NCBI GenBank assembly: GCA_036583965.1
Contig: JAZBQD010000030.1
Location: 85,874,800 to 85,938,799 of the forward strand
DNA from: Prunella strophiata
Lineage: Eukaryota > Chordata > Aves > Passeriformes > Prunellidae
Length of the DNA: 64,000 nucleotides
Direction: 5' to 3'
How positions within the stretch are numbered: position 1 is the first letter of the stretch; every line of letters starts with the position of its first letter. A model generated the notes under the pieces. The model was not told where the DNA came from, did no database searches, and saw only the letters and a list, made by a program, of their open reading frames with translations. Shown here piece by piece: positions 1-10,800 of this stretch. The position numbers and the translations under genes are program-made.

Positions 1-547
1 TTTATCACATATTTTTGAGGAAAAAAAAAAAAAAAAGGAAGTAGTTTTTATGACAGCATAAAATATGCAGGGAAATGGGAATAAAACAAGAGGTGTTCTG
101 GCTTTCTAAATAATTACTTTATTGAGAAAGATGGCTGGAAATTATTAGCTCTGGTGATGACCAGACACAGAGGGGCTCAATGTTTGCTGCTGCTTTTGCT
201 TGTGGTTGCCTCTGCTCTCTGTATGGAAGAAGGTGGCCTCTAAAGGCTAACCCTGCCTGTCTAGTCCAGGCACATGAATGAGCTGCTCAAAAACTCCTTC
301 AGAAGCCTTTGTGTACTTACCTCTTTCTGTTGCATGTGAGAGCAACACAGTGTGCTCAATTTAGAAGGACTGATTTCACCAAATGACTAATTTTAAGCAC
401 AAACCAGGCAGGACCATCAGGCTGACTGGTACCATCTTCCACGCTGTTTTCCAAAGCAGTTGTTAATATGTGAGCATTTAATTAGGTTGTCTGGATGTTT
501 TGTGATTTCTCCAAAATGTGTGTGGAGGAAAAGAGAGATATCTGGTG
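1..547. other. Unannotated unique sequence
   Basis: No gene or recognisable repeat is seen here. A short A-tract lies near position 21-36. The sequence just left of 548 does not resemble a CR1 3' tail, which matters for the truncated CR1 that follows. Confidence 0.5.
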
Positions 548-1895
548 GACATCCCCCCTTTTCAGGTACTTTTATACCTTATACCTGATAAGGTTCCCTC
601 TCAGTCATCTCTTCTCAAGGCTGAACAGACCCAGTTCCCTCAGCCTTTCCTCGTGTAAGGGATGCTTCAGTTCCTTAATCATTTTTGTTACTCTCCACCA
701 GACACAGCACTCCAGGTGTGCCTCAGAGGGCTGAGTAGAGGGACAGGATCACCTCCCTCAACCTGCTGGCAATGCTCTTCCTAATGCTCATGTCTTTGCT
801 GAATTTTGGATAGCTCTTCTCTGCCCATGTCCCCAACTAGGTCAACCCCTTACCAAGGGCTGCACAGGACCTCTGGGGTATCAACCACTCCTCCCAGCTT
901 TGTGTCACCAGTGAATTTGCTGAGGAGGCATCTGCACCTTTTTTCAAATCATTGATGAGTAAGCTAAACAATACTGGGCCCAGTGTTGAACCTTGGGGGA
1001 CAGCAGCTAGTGACAGGCATCCAACTAGACACTGTGCCACTGAATGAAAACCTTCTGGGATCTGCCATTCAGCCAGTTCTCAATCCACTCACCCAGGCCC
1101 CACTGCCTGAATTTGTCTATGAGGCTGTTGTGAGAGACAGTGTCAGAAGCTGTGCTGAAGACAAGGTGGACAACATCCACTGCTCTTCCCTCATCCATCC
1201 AGGTAGTTGTTTCATCGCAGAAGGCAATGTCAAGCATGATTTACCTTCAGTGAAGCCATGCTGACTACTCCTGATCACTTTCTTGTCATCTGTGTGGGTA
1301 GAAAAGGCCTCCAGAATGAGGCATTCCATCACCTTTCTAGGGATCAAGGTAGCGATGATGAGCCAGTAGTTCCCTGGGTGCTGCTTCTTGCTCTTGTTGA
1401 TGACTTGGGTGATTTTTGCTTTCTTCCAGTCCTCAGGCACCTCTCCTGGTCACCACAACCTTTCAAAGATGATCCTGAGTGATCCTGAGTACTGATGACC
1501 TCGCTATAGTGTCCTCCAGCTCTCTCAGCACTGGTGGATGCACCCCATCAGAGTCCATGGATCTGTGTCTGTCAAGCTTGCCTAGATATTCTCCAATCCA
1601 ATCCTCCTGGACCAAGGGAAAGTCTTCCCTCCAACATGCTTTACCCTGGTCTCCTGGGTCAGAGATTCCTGAGGGCTGGACTGGTCTTTTAAGACCAGTA
1701 CAAAGAAGGTGTTCAATACCTCTGACTTTTCTGTGTCCCTCTATACCAGGGTCTGCCCTTCATTTAGTAACAGGCCCACATTATCCTTGGCTTTCCTTGT
1801 GTTATTGTTCCATTTCAAGAAGCTGTCGTTGACAAGAAGTTTCCCTTTTCATCCTTGGCCAGATTTAATTACAGCCGGATTTCTTTTTCTTTAGA
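548..1895 (-). mobile_element. CR1 LINE fragment, 3' end missing
   Basis: This is a non-LTR retrotransposon remnant encoding part of the CR1 ORF2 reverse transcriptase, read on the minus strand. Seen in minus translations: SQHGFTEGKSCLT and EDWKKAKIT (1117-1440), DEGRAVDVVHLVFS then DTVSHNSLIDKF (1025-1237), and VPQGSTLGPVLFSLLINDL (837-1040). These are consecutive CR1 RT blocks, but they sit in different frames, so the element is broken by frameshifts. The catalytic FADD block is degraded (ASSANSL). The part after the RT, equivalent to the RRAT..GLEHLSYEERLRELGLFSLEK region, is recognisable at about 590-690. The copy is truncated at its 5' end (right edge near 1895). Unusually it also lacks the 3' UTR and terminal short repeats on the left. 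It is a dead copy. Edges are accurate to some tens of bases. Confidence 0.9.
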
Positions 1896-2651
1896 GTCAA
1901 ATGAATGAGGGGCTGCAGAATGAAAAAAGCTGTGAGAGTATGCCTACTCCTTACTACTTTCTCATAAGGTACTGATGGTAAATTAGAGGGCATTACAGAT
2001 GAGCACCAAAAATTGATTAGAGCAAGAGGCTAATTGAGCATTATCAAATTCTGCTAGAAGTAAATCAAGGGCCAACATTGTTGTCATCTTGAAAATTAAG
2101 TGAGGTGGATGTGTCATAGATGTAAAGCGTAAGTGTTTGAAACAAAGGGACCATTGCTATTAATGTCTATCTTTTATTTGGCGTATGTAGTGAAATATCA
2201 CCCTCAAGATGAGTGTCCCATTTATTTGGTGAGGTACAGATACAAATGAAAATCTAATTACTGATGTAAAGACATTTTGGGTTTAGGCCAACAGGAATCC
2301 TGGGGGGAAAAAACTCACTTAAGTTCTAAAAATTTTACTCATGTGAGTAGTGCTGGAGACACCGAAGAGGTGATTCATCAACAGAAGGAATTAAGAGAAA
2401 AGTATATGTACACCTGAAGAATAATATAGAGCAAAAGACAAGTTGAGGGTCATAAGCAAGGGGAAGAAATTGAGAGTAGAAGCCTAAGTGGCTTTTTTCA
2501 GGAAGAGTCAGCCTCCTCCTTACCTACCATACACTCAAATTCTGAAATCAAATACGACATGGTGTGTTTGGGCTATCCTACGGGTGAATTCCTGTCAGCT
2601 GAACAGACTGATCTTTCAAACCATTAAGGTCTCCACTGGGTTATGAACTCT
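1896..2651. other. Unannotated unique sequence
   Basis: AT-rich DNA without a recognisable gene or repeat lies between two CR1 fragments. Confidence 0.4.
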
Positions 2652-3025
2652 AGAAACACAGAATAACACAGATGAAAAGGGACCCTTATGAGTCATCTGG
2701 TCCAGCACCCTACTCAAAACAGTGATTATTTCAAAGGTAGAGCAGATTGATAGAGGCGTGTCCAGCTGACTTGTAGATGTAATGGCATGTCTTTCTCATT
2801 ACTCTCCTAAAACCAGATTTTTCCTTATATTCAGTGGGAAACTCCCTTCCTGAAGCACATGTCCTTTCCCTCTGTTCCTTTAGTAGTGCAGCAACAAGGA
2901 ATATTTGGATCCCTTTACTCTGTTTTGATAATTGGAGATGTTAAGGAAGTGCTTCCAAACTTGTCTCTCCTCCAGATCTGCCGGTTCCCACAGCCTCTCT
3001 TTTTTCTCACAAAACTTTGTACAGG
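2652..3025 (-). mobile_element. Degraded CR1 3'-end fragment
   Basis: The left edge (AGAAACACAGAATAACACAG, then AGTCATCTGGTCCAGCACCC) resembles the reverse complement of a CR1 3' tail, where 'atcatctagtccaaccc' is typical. The segments at about 2814-2890 (TTTTTCCTTATATTCAGT) and 2970-3010 (TCTCCTCCAGATCTGCCGGT) fit further CR1 3'-region sequence in the same order and orientation. No intact coding frame remains. Divergence is high, so this is an older copy than the one at 548-1895. Confidence 0.6.
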
Positions 3026-3072
3026 ATGATGTTCAGAAGTCCCTTCCAATCTGGTCTGTTTTATGATTCTCC
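3026..3072 (+). mobile_element. Short CR1 3' tail, opposite orientation
   Basis: The sequence GGATGATGTTCAGAAGTCCC followed by TTCCAATCTGG and TATGATTCT matches the forward-strand CR1 3' terminus (consensus type 'gatgatctccagaggtcccttccaacc...tgattct'). It abuts the minus-oriented fragment 2652-3025, so two CR1 ends point away from each other across one block. Confidence 0.5.
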
Positions 3073-3306
3073 ATGACATAAAGGCTCCAGCCCCATTGCT
3101 GAAGTCACACTGGTATATTGAAGTATTTTTTAACTCTTTATAAATTCATTTCACTACAGTCATTTGTATCTACCTAACTCCTTTAGCAGCAAAAGGCTAT
3201 GTGAGAATAAAGCCTCACAAAAGACCACCTGTGAAAATGAAAATGTAGTAATAATCTTGCATCAAAATTATGCATAACATTCAGCAGAGAGACAGGAGCA
3301 CAAAAG

Positions 3307-3311
<5 letters not shown>

Positions 3312-3346
<35 letters not shown>
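3312..3346 (+). repeat. Poly(A) tract, 35 A
   Basis: An uninterrupted run of 35 adenines. No retrocopy was recognised next to it. The run makes a poly-Phe stretch in a spurious minus-strand open frame (3281-3538). Confidence 0.95.
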
Positions 3347-3349
<3 letters not shown>

Positions 3350-3495
3350 TGGGTCACCTTTCTTTCTCATGAATACTGGAGCCTCTAAGAGAGAATGGTG
3401 AAATGTACAAATAAAGCCTGGTATGGAACTGGTACCTCCAAAAGTAGAAATAAATTCCTGACACTTCTCTTTAAAAATATCCCCATTTGTTTTCA

Positions 3496-3745
3496 GTATC
3501 ACAGAATTATCAAGGTTGGAAGAAACCTTCAAGATCATCTAGTCCAACCATCAACCCAGCACCACCATAATCACCCCGAAAACTTTTTCATATTTCCTAC
3601 TGCCCCATTCAGACACCTCTGGAACAATTCCAGAAATGGGGAATCCACCACCCTCCTGGCAACTTATTCCAATGCCTAACCAGTCTTTCAGTGAAAAAAA
3701 ATCTAATATCTGTCCATTTTTTTCTAATATCTGTTCATGTTCAAG
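3496..3745 (-). mobile_element. CR1 LINE 3'-end fragment
   Basis: The left boundary is the CR1 3' terminus in reverse complement: ATCACAGAATTATCAAGG, then GGAAGAAACCTTCAAGATCA and CTAGTCCAACC. The downstream blocks GAATCCACCACCCTCCTGGC and CCAATGCCTAACCAGTCTTT are the usual CR1 3'-UTR/ORF2-end sequence. It is about 250 bp and 5'-truncated. A short internal tandem duplication (CTAATATCTGTC/TTC units) lies at about 3701-3738. Confidence 0.9.
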
Positions 3746-3746
3746 C

Positions 3747-4429
3747 ATATTACTGGGTGCTCACAGATAGAAAAATGAACAAATGAGACTGCAATTGCAT
3801 GCATAAAGAAAATATGTTGGAAAGGTGACAATTTCAAGTACTTGAAAGTCAGAAAATATCATTTTCTCTAGTAACATTATCTCAGCCATACTGTGTGTTT
3901 TATGACATATCTTATATTTTACCACACTTAAAGGTAAGACATATACTTACAAAGAAAAGCAGGAATATAAAAGACTGCACTAAGAAGGTAACCTTTTCCA
4001 TATCCCAGTTTTTAAAAGCTTAAAAGGCTAACCTTAATGTGTGACTTATTTAAGTTTTTGTCCTTAATATCCATTAAAAAAAAAAAAAGAAAAAGAAAGT
4101 AGACGACAAAGTCATTTTCCAAGTCTCAAACATTTCTGCGGAAGATATAGACAGCAACTGCCTTCCTGTAAGTATAGAGCTTTTGTAATTCTGTTAAAAA
4201 AGTAATTTTCACAAAATAAAAGTTAAGAAACAAAATGCCTACCAGGTGAAAAAGACATTTTATGCCACCATAGAAATTATATTGATAAATACTAAAATCC
4301 TTGCCATTGTATTGATATTAAAAACAATTTGCAGTGGTGGAGAAAATTCACGACACAAGTGTTCTGTGAGTACCTTAAAAAATTAAGCAGAACAATCTAA
4401 TTCACTAAAAATTTCATTTAGGCTTGACA
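3747..4429. other. Unannotated AT-rich sequence
   Basis: No gene was seen. It contains an A-rich tract at about 4076-4098. Confidence 0.4.
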
Positions 4430-4970
4430 GATCACAACCTAAATAGAATAGGCAGAGATGTAACTCGGAAGGTGGTAAAAGTTAGTAGCCTAACACAGAG
4501 TCAAGGTGGCTTTGTATAAAAAAGGTCATGTCACAAAAATCTAGTACTAATTGTCTCATGAGGTTTCAATCTCGTTTGACCAACATCATTGAATTTTTGA
4601 AATAGACCTCTAAAATGTTTTCCTATATTCACTACACAAAGTAAAAATCATTAAGCACTTAGCAAGTGAGGTATCAGAAAAAGTTATTATAGATGGAGAA
4701 TAATAATTTGGTAATTCAAATCCTGAAAGGAGCTGAAACAGGATTATTCTTGATCTGAGATCTGTTCAGTATCTTTGCTAGTTATCTGGAAATAAATAAA
4801 AAGCTCTTGCTGGTGAAGTCAGCAGATAATCTCAGCTTCTGTAGCATGTTGAATAACAAAGAGAAATTCTAGAAAGAGATGTATTATACATTCAGGCTCA
4901 CTTACACAGAATTAATGCTTTTCAGTTAAATGAAAGGTGATACATTTGGGAAAACAGAAAGGTAGTTCAC
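4430..4970 (+). mobile_element. Ancient CR1-type LINE reverse-transcriptase remnant
   Basis: Plus-strand translation retains two RT blocks in the correct order. At about 4499-4537 the residues read SQGGFV-stop-KRSCHKN (CR1 consensus SQHGFTKGKSCLTNL). At 4765-4833 they read FSIFASYLEINKKLLLVKSADNL (consensus FNIFINDL...LSKFADDTKL), with SADN where the catalytic FADD should be. At about 4920-4950 the DNA reads TTCAGTTAAATGAAAGGTGA, like the CR1 'KFNKGKC' region. Stops and frameshifts make it non-functional. It is far more diverged than the other CR1 copies and lies in the opposite orientation to most of them. It could belong to a CR1/L3-like amniote family rather than a recent avian CR1. Confidence 0.6.
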
Positions 4971-5006
4971 ATTTTCAGGATGAGGGAGTCTTTTCTAAAA
5001 AAGGGG

Positions 5007-5040
5007 AAAAAAAACCCAACCCCCAAACCAAACCCCAAAA
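5007..5040. repeat. A/C-rich low-complexity tract
   Basis: Alternating A-runs and C-runs (AAAACCCAACCCCCAAACC type). One of several such tracts in the window. Confidence 0.9.
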
Positions 5041-5741
5041 TGTTAATCAGTGCATTGAAGAAGAACATGCTTGGCAAGGTGGAGAACCTGCTAATTATGA
5101 AGTCTTACAAGACTGACATAGCCTTAGGAAGAGACAGCAGAGGAATCTAGTGCATTTTCTCCTGCTTGTACATGAAATATTGAAATCACTGACTACAGTA
5201 TGTAGTTTCCACTTCAGAAATAGGTAAAAAGGAAACAACAATAAGGACTGACAGTTTAGAAAATCTAGTATACGAAGGTTGCCTTAAGAAGCTTAGTAGA
5301 AAGGGGGCTTGGCCTAGACATTCAATGTTCAGGTATTTAAACATAAAATGTATAGGCTTAGATGGGTAAGGAACATTCTTATGCCTTGCAGATTTCTTTT
5401 TGTTGTAAATGGAAATTTGTAATTTGAGTATTGGACTTCTGTTCCTGTCTGACAAGCCAGTACTTTCTACCATGTGCCACTGATGCCTGAGAACAGAATG
5501 ACAAATAAAGGTTTCAAAGGATGAAACCACTTGTAGACAGGGAGGGGGATTCAATTTGTTTTGAGTTTTTTTCTTTCTCAATTTTTCTAATTTTATGCTT
5601 TCACTAGTCATCATACCTACCTAAGAAACCTTTGTATAAGAACAAGAAGCAGTTAGTGGATTTTACTGAGTGATTGATATCCTTACTTTGGAACAGGTTG
5701 AACAGGTTTTATTGATTGTATTGTCTCTGGATTTGGTAGTG
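5041..5741. other. Unannotated unique sequence
   Basis: A 142-codon minus-strand open frame (5186-5614) has no recognisable domain and lies in AT-rich DNA; I regard it as chance. Nothing else was seen. Confidence 0.4.
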
Positions 5742-5868
5742 GTGGGTTTTTTGTTTTGTTTTGTGATTTTGGTGGGGGGTTTTTTGTTTGGGTTTGCTTA
5801 GGTTTGTGTGTTTGTTTGGGGTTTTTTTTTTTCGTTTGGTTTTGGTTTGGTTTTTGGTTTTGTATCAT
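5742..5868. repeat. G/T-rich low-complexity tract
   Basis: About 125 bp made almost only of G and T on the plus strand, with repeated TTTTG and TTTGG units and a run of six G near 5773. It forces a Pro/Gln/Lys/Asn-only open frame on the minus strand (5683-5868) that is not a gene. Confidence 0.95.
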
Positions 5869-7321
5869 TGTTGCATATTAGCAATCATCAGTCAGAAGAG
5901 AGTTCTACATGTTTTTGTTCATGCAAGTTCATCTAATGTCTGGAATGGAACAATCTTTAATGAAATACAAATTTGTGTCATCCTTGATACTTCCTGAGTT
6001 CAAATGTGTCCTTAAAATCCAGGTGACAATTCTGGTAGGATTGAACAGTGGAATATGGAAGGAATCAATTTAAATGTACATTTGAATATTTTTCTGATTC
6101 TTATTTCAATATCACAGATTTGTACAAATTTACAGCTGCTACAGTTGGATGTCCGTTTTTATTTTTCCATTGTTCAAGCCTTCTGCTTAAATTATTAGCT
6201 TTAAAATGGTTTAGGCAGCTCAGGAGACACTCTTTAATTCAAAGAAAACTATGAAAGTGACTGAACAGTATTATGGAATGGAATGAAAGGAAGTAAATAT
6301 TAAGGGGTGAAGAAGGTGCTATTGATGTGGAAAATGAAATGGAGACCCTTTTCCAAAGACTTCTTAAAAGAACTGTCCTTACAGCTCCTTCCTGCCATTT
6401 CTCCCTTTCCCCAAAGATTTTGTAGGTAAAACCTTGTACTGTAGGTGTTTTTCTACCCATGAAATATTCATCAGCTCCAAAAGTCTTCGCTTAAAGGAAA
6501 GAGCCAATAAAAGAAAAATACTTTGGATATTCTTATAGGAAGAAATTTAGTGCTAACTTTAAAAATTAGGTGCGTTTGAGAAAGAATGCTATGTTACAAT
6601 CTTCACTATATTAGCTCTCTCCCTATAAATCTGTAGCTAATGATGTAATGTGTAACATGAAAATCATATTGGATTTATATTCAGTTCCATTAGGAATATG
6701 ACCTTTTCTCATTTGGAGCAACATGGGTACTATTTTTTTTACCTGAAATGGGCCAATCAAAACAGAATAGCTTCTGAATTGTAAGGGACAATGACTGATG
6801 GCAATTTTAGAGGTAGTCTATCAGGGAATTGTTGAATTTAATCCATTTGAAATGGATTAAAATTTTGTGTAAAAAATCTTGTGTGAAACCTTTACCTACT
6901 GATGAAACATGGAGCCAGATAGGTTGAAATGTACCATGTCTTTGTTTCATCTTCATTGTTGTTAAAATCATAACCATAAATCATCCAAATAAAACAATTA
7001 TTATCATATTTATAAAACATGTTTATTTAATTCAAAGTGCTTTTCTTTTGAAGCATCTCTAATAGATGATGAAAAATGAAGCCAAATATTTTTATTTTAA
7101 CTCATAGTGTGCTACCCAGTGCAAGCTTTGATGTCCAAAAAAGAACACACAAGTCATGAAAATTTTCTCCCTTTTTGATGCTTTTCAGGACTACCAATGA
7201 ACAAAAACATTCCTTCACAAAATTGTGCTGAATACCTTCTTATTTCCTTGGGTGTCAGTTTCAGGAGTGGCATCAGACTTAGAAAAGAATACATGAAGGC
7301 TATAACTGCCTCTTCTTTTGT
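5869..7321. other. Unannotated unique sequence
   Basis: AT-rich sequence. No gene, RNA gene or recognisable repeat was found. Confidence 0.4.
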
Positions 7322-7456
7322 CATAGAATCACAGAATATTCTGAGTTGGAAGGGATCCACAAGGATCATGTGTCCAAGGGAATGGCCCATACGGCGATTA
7401 AACGCATGACCTTGGCATTACTAACCCTGTGCTCTCACCAACTCATCTTAACTGCC
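7322..7456 (-). mobile_element. tRNA-Ile-derived SINE with CR1-like tail (TguSINE1-like)
   Basis: Read on the minus strand, the right half (about 7388-7456) resembles a tRNA-Ile(AAT) gene. It has an A-box-like segment AGATGAGTTGGTGAGAGC, then GTTAGTAATGCCAAGGTC (tRNA-Ile GCTAATAACGCCAAGGTC), a B-box-like GCGTTTAATCGCC and an acceptor-side CCGTATGGGCC. The left half is a CR1-type 3' tail ending CATAGAATCACAGAATATTC with GAAGGGATCCACAAGGATCA. A tRNA head joined to a CR1 tail is the layout of TguSINE1, described from zebra finch and mobilised by CR1. It is degraded in both boxes and probably inactive. It is not a functional tRNA: acceptor pairing and the T-loop are disrupted and it continues into the CR1 tail. 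Confidence 0.8.
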
Positions 7457-7589
7457 CCAAGAGCTTCCCTTCTCCAATGGACAGAATGTTCATAGGGAAA
7501 ATCATTGTGGCCCAAGTCAAGTCAGGTTGTCAAGGCATGGCTGGTGACTAAGAAGCAGAAGTACAGGGTCTGTATGCAGGTGATCATCC

Positions 7590-7765
7590 CTCACAGGTAA
7601 AACTGTGAAAGATCCTTCCAAGTTTGCAGGAGGGCAGAAGTAGAGATTCCTTATCTGAAGAACAGTGAGTAATGGAGAGCAGAGCCCTGCAGTGGTACCT
7701 AAATGGGCTACTTCAGAACTTCTTAGCTTTTAACCTGGAGAAGATGACACAAGATGTATGAGTTG
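7590..7765 (+). mobile_element. Possible decayed LINE reverse-transcriptase remnant
   Basis: A 24-codon open stretch from about 7690 reads QWYLNGLLQNFLAFNLEK, resembling the CR1/L3 block after the catalytic site (QRDLDRL..W...FNL.KC). Just upstream, CCAAGTTTGCAGGAGGG could be a remnant of the SKFADD coding region in another frame. The match is short and the rest is unreadable, so this is tentative. Confidence 0.35.
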
Positions 7766-10018
7766 GATACATTAAGATAGCTTTTCAGGGAAAACAAGGT
7801 CATATTTCCCAATGAATTGTCTAGAACTGCTTCCACATAAATTCTTTCACTGAGCTCTTTTGAGAAAATTAGCTATCCTAGTACAGATTATCATTTTGTT
7901 AAGACCCTTTATGAAGTGGTACATATATTTTCATTAACTAAAAATGAAAGAGAATTATGAAAGTGACCACTGTAAAACCTAATCACAGTACAAACTGTAT
8001 GACACTTGAAAAAAGAGAAAAGCTCAGTTAAAACTAAAAACAACAACTAAAAAGAATAATAATTTAAATCTCATACTAATTTTGAAACCACCTCTGTTTA
8101 CTTTTGAAATCACAGTTTTGCTGTCGAACACTGAATTGATGCCAAGGGGTCAGGCTGAGCCACCTGTTCAATGATGTGTTTTTTCAGAACAACCAGAAAA
8201 TCATCTCACACAGATGAATGAAGTGAATGAGGTGTTTGAAAGGCAGTTCCCCTGGAACACCTCAATGACATTTGTAAATCACTCTGTCATCACTTTGGTC
8301 ATCAGATTTAAGGTTTCTTTATGCTGTTTGTGATGAATATTAAAAATATCTTACATGAAAAGAAAAAAAATCCAATTTCTTCATTAGTGTGCTATGATCC
8401 TTAGGTAATCTGTGAGATGTTTTCAATCTGTTTTGAGCTTGCCCTTTCCATACTGTTGAATACCTGAGAAAAAAGGCTTGCCTGAAGGAAAATAATACTG
8501 AATTTAGTCAGAATATAAAATTACATGAGTAGGTGGAGAGCAACAACAAGATAATGTTTTGCTAAAATGTGTGTGACTGCTGTGTGTAACCTGCTTGCAA
8601 ATTCCATTTTGGTCTACCATTAAGGCAGGAACCTTTTGTCTACCAAATGTTGGTCAGGTTAGATATGAGAAATCTTCAGGTCAGCATGATTTTCCCATTC
8701 TTCTTGATAAATGTAGAGAAAGCCTCAAAGACATACTTTCAGTAGACAGCTGCCTTCAAAGCATTTCAGTTCAGTGAAGGGAATGACACCTACTCCTCTG
8801 TTAATGTTTAACTAGAAGCCTTGATTTTCAATATTTCATTTTCAAAAGCTGTTTTAATCTATCTTTATGTAAAAGACTGAAACAAAAACCACTTTGACTT
8901 GACTCAGACATTTAATTCAGTTTTAAATATTAATTATGGATACAACTATCTAGCTTTAGTAAATGGTATTTTTTTTCATTAACTGAGGAAATTTTGAGAG
9001 AATAGGCTGAAACTTTCCCATTTTTTTCAGACTGTTCAGACGTAATTGAGAGATCCTTGCCATCTTGTCTATAAGGCTAGCCACAAAACAGCAGGCATTG
9101 TCATGACTTTTGCTGAGTTGTAGGAGACAGGAAATTCATGAATCAGAGCCTGGCACCTTCTAGGACTTTCAGTTGTCTTTAAAAAGCAGGAAAAAACAAC
9201 CTGTTCCTTTGTTTTGCTGAAATCACACTCTTTATGGTACTGCTTTCCTCTTCCCCAGTTCCTCATCTCCTCACTGGAGACAGTATCTTGGACTCTGCCC
9301 ATGCCACCACCTCATGGCTGGGATTTGGTAGAGCTCTGTGGAGGGTAAGCAGCACCCACTACAGACAGTCCTCAGCCCATTGTAGTGGAGTCTGAACCTC
9401 TTCTGTCCTGGGACCCAGGTTAACCTCTCAAGGAGACAGGAAGATGTGCTTGGGGTGATGGGGTGGGCCCAGCCTGGCAATTAGGAACAGAGAGAATTAA
9501 GGTGCATATAAACCATTAGGCTGCCTGAGCCCAGGCAAGGTTTTGGCTTGGAGTTGAAGCTTTTGAGCACCACAGCAAAGGTTCTCAGCCAAATATTTCT
9601 GCCATGTGTGATCTGAGTAAGTTTTAGTCTCGCCAAAAATCTGGGTTTTTACAAAAAGAACTTTCCATCATTTTCCAGACAAAGAACAACATAGTAAGAA
9701 CAGAAATGTCTGCCATTTGCAAATCTTTCTAAAGTGACATAAAGTGTCTTAGATGGAAATTATTGTGAACTACTACAAAAAACGTAAATTTAGAGTAGTG
9801 AAAATTACTTCTGTGGGACAACTACAGCATTAAAAAAAAGAAAATTAAAAAAAACTACAACAAACCAAAACTAGAACAAACATTCTTATATTTATGTAAT
9901 GCTCCTTGAAAGAAAAAAAACTTATATTTTACACTAGATCAAATAAAATTATGCTTTTGATGTATGTCTTTGTAACATATCTTGGTAGATACTAGAAAAT
10001 GAAGTCTGTCACTAAAAA
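7766..10018. other. Unannotated unique sequence
   Basis: No gene or repeat family was recognised. Short open frames at 9069-9302 and 9271-9480 (minus) show no domain. Confidence 0.4.
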
Positions 10019-10110
10019 ACATCCCCCCCCCCCCCAAAACCAAAAAAAACCAAAAAAAACCCAAAAACTAAACAAACCCAAAAAAACCAAAACAACCCAA
10101 ACCCCACCAG
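10019..10110. repeat. A/C-rich low-complexity tract
   Basis: It begins with a run of about 13 C and continues as CCAAAAAAAACC-type alternation for about 90 bp. The minus strand reads G/T only, giving a Trp/Phe/Gly open frame (9992-10252) that is an artefact. Confidence 0.95.
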
Positions 10111-10559
10111 TGGACCTTTTTCCCCCCCATTCCTTTTTGTGTGTTCTCCTATAGTTTGTCAGGGCAAATTGTCCCGTGAATTCACTGTGCAGGATGTGCT
10201 CTTTTTCAGAATAACAGCATTTGTGTGTAGTGGATGATAAGGCAGAGCACATGCAGCTATTTCATATTAAAAAAAAAAAAAATCATGATTGTATAGCACC
10301 ACGATAGGCTTAGTACAGAAAGGGTTAGTATGTGTCATTAAAAGAATGAACAAGCTTTTGATTTTAATTGTAATTGTAATCCTCTCCACTGAAGCCTCAA
10401 ATGCATCGTTTGAAAACTAGTGGAGATGTGAGTTTTCACTGCAGCCACTTTACGTTTGTGATACATTAAAAGGTGTAATCCAACTGAAATGCAAATCACT
10501 GTTCTTGAAAACAAATTACAAATGAAGATAACAGGGCAGCATACTAGCACTTAGAGCAT
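10111..10559. other. Unannotated unique sequence
   Basis: No gene was seen; an A13 tract lies near 10269. Confidence 0.4.
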
Positions 10560-10800
10560 CCGAGAGCCCATCTGAGGTGGTTTTCTTTCAGATCCAAATT
10601 GCAGCAGCCCTGTTATCACAGGTAATAGGGTGCTGCTAAGGCAGGTTGATTACAAGGCTATGGTAAACAATCCTTTTAAATGCAGTGCCTCAATAGACTT
10701 GCACATACAACATTAATCAAGTGAATTCAAATAGAGCCACAAAGGGAAGTGGTGGGGCAGCTCCTGTTGCTTTAGCTCACAGAGTAAGTGGCCAAAGTTC
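10560..10800. promoter_or_regulatory. Possible conserved non-coding element
   Basis: A locally GC-balanced, low-repeat block in AT-rich DNA with homeobox-like ATTAATCA (about 10713) and TGATTACA (about 10647) motifs. Assignment rests on composition and motif density only; alignment with other birds would decide it. Confidence 0.25.

Noticed and set aside
983..1832. Plus-strand frames (93, 74 and 117 codons)
   Set aside because: They are antisense shadows of the CR1 ORF2 remnant on the minus strand.
3312..3346. Poly(A) tail of a processed pseudogene
   Set aside because: No coding or known RNA similarity was seen upstream of the tract.
5683..5868. Pro/Gln/Lys/Asn-rich minus-strand frame
   Set aside because: It is a translation of a G/T low-complexity tract.
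7388..7456. Functional tRNA-Ile gene
   Set aside because: The tRNA-like sequence is degraded in the A- and B-box regions and runs directly into a CR1-like tail, so it is a SINE head.
10019..10110. Telomere-like interstitial repeat
   Set aside because: The tract is irregular A/C alternation and does not contain tandem CCCTAA units.
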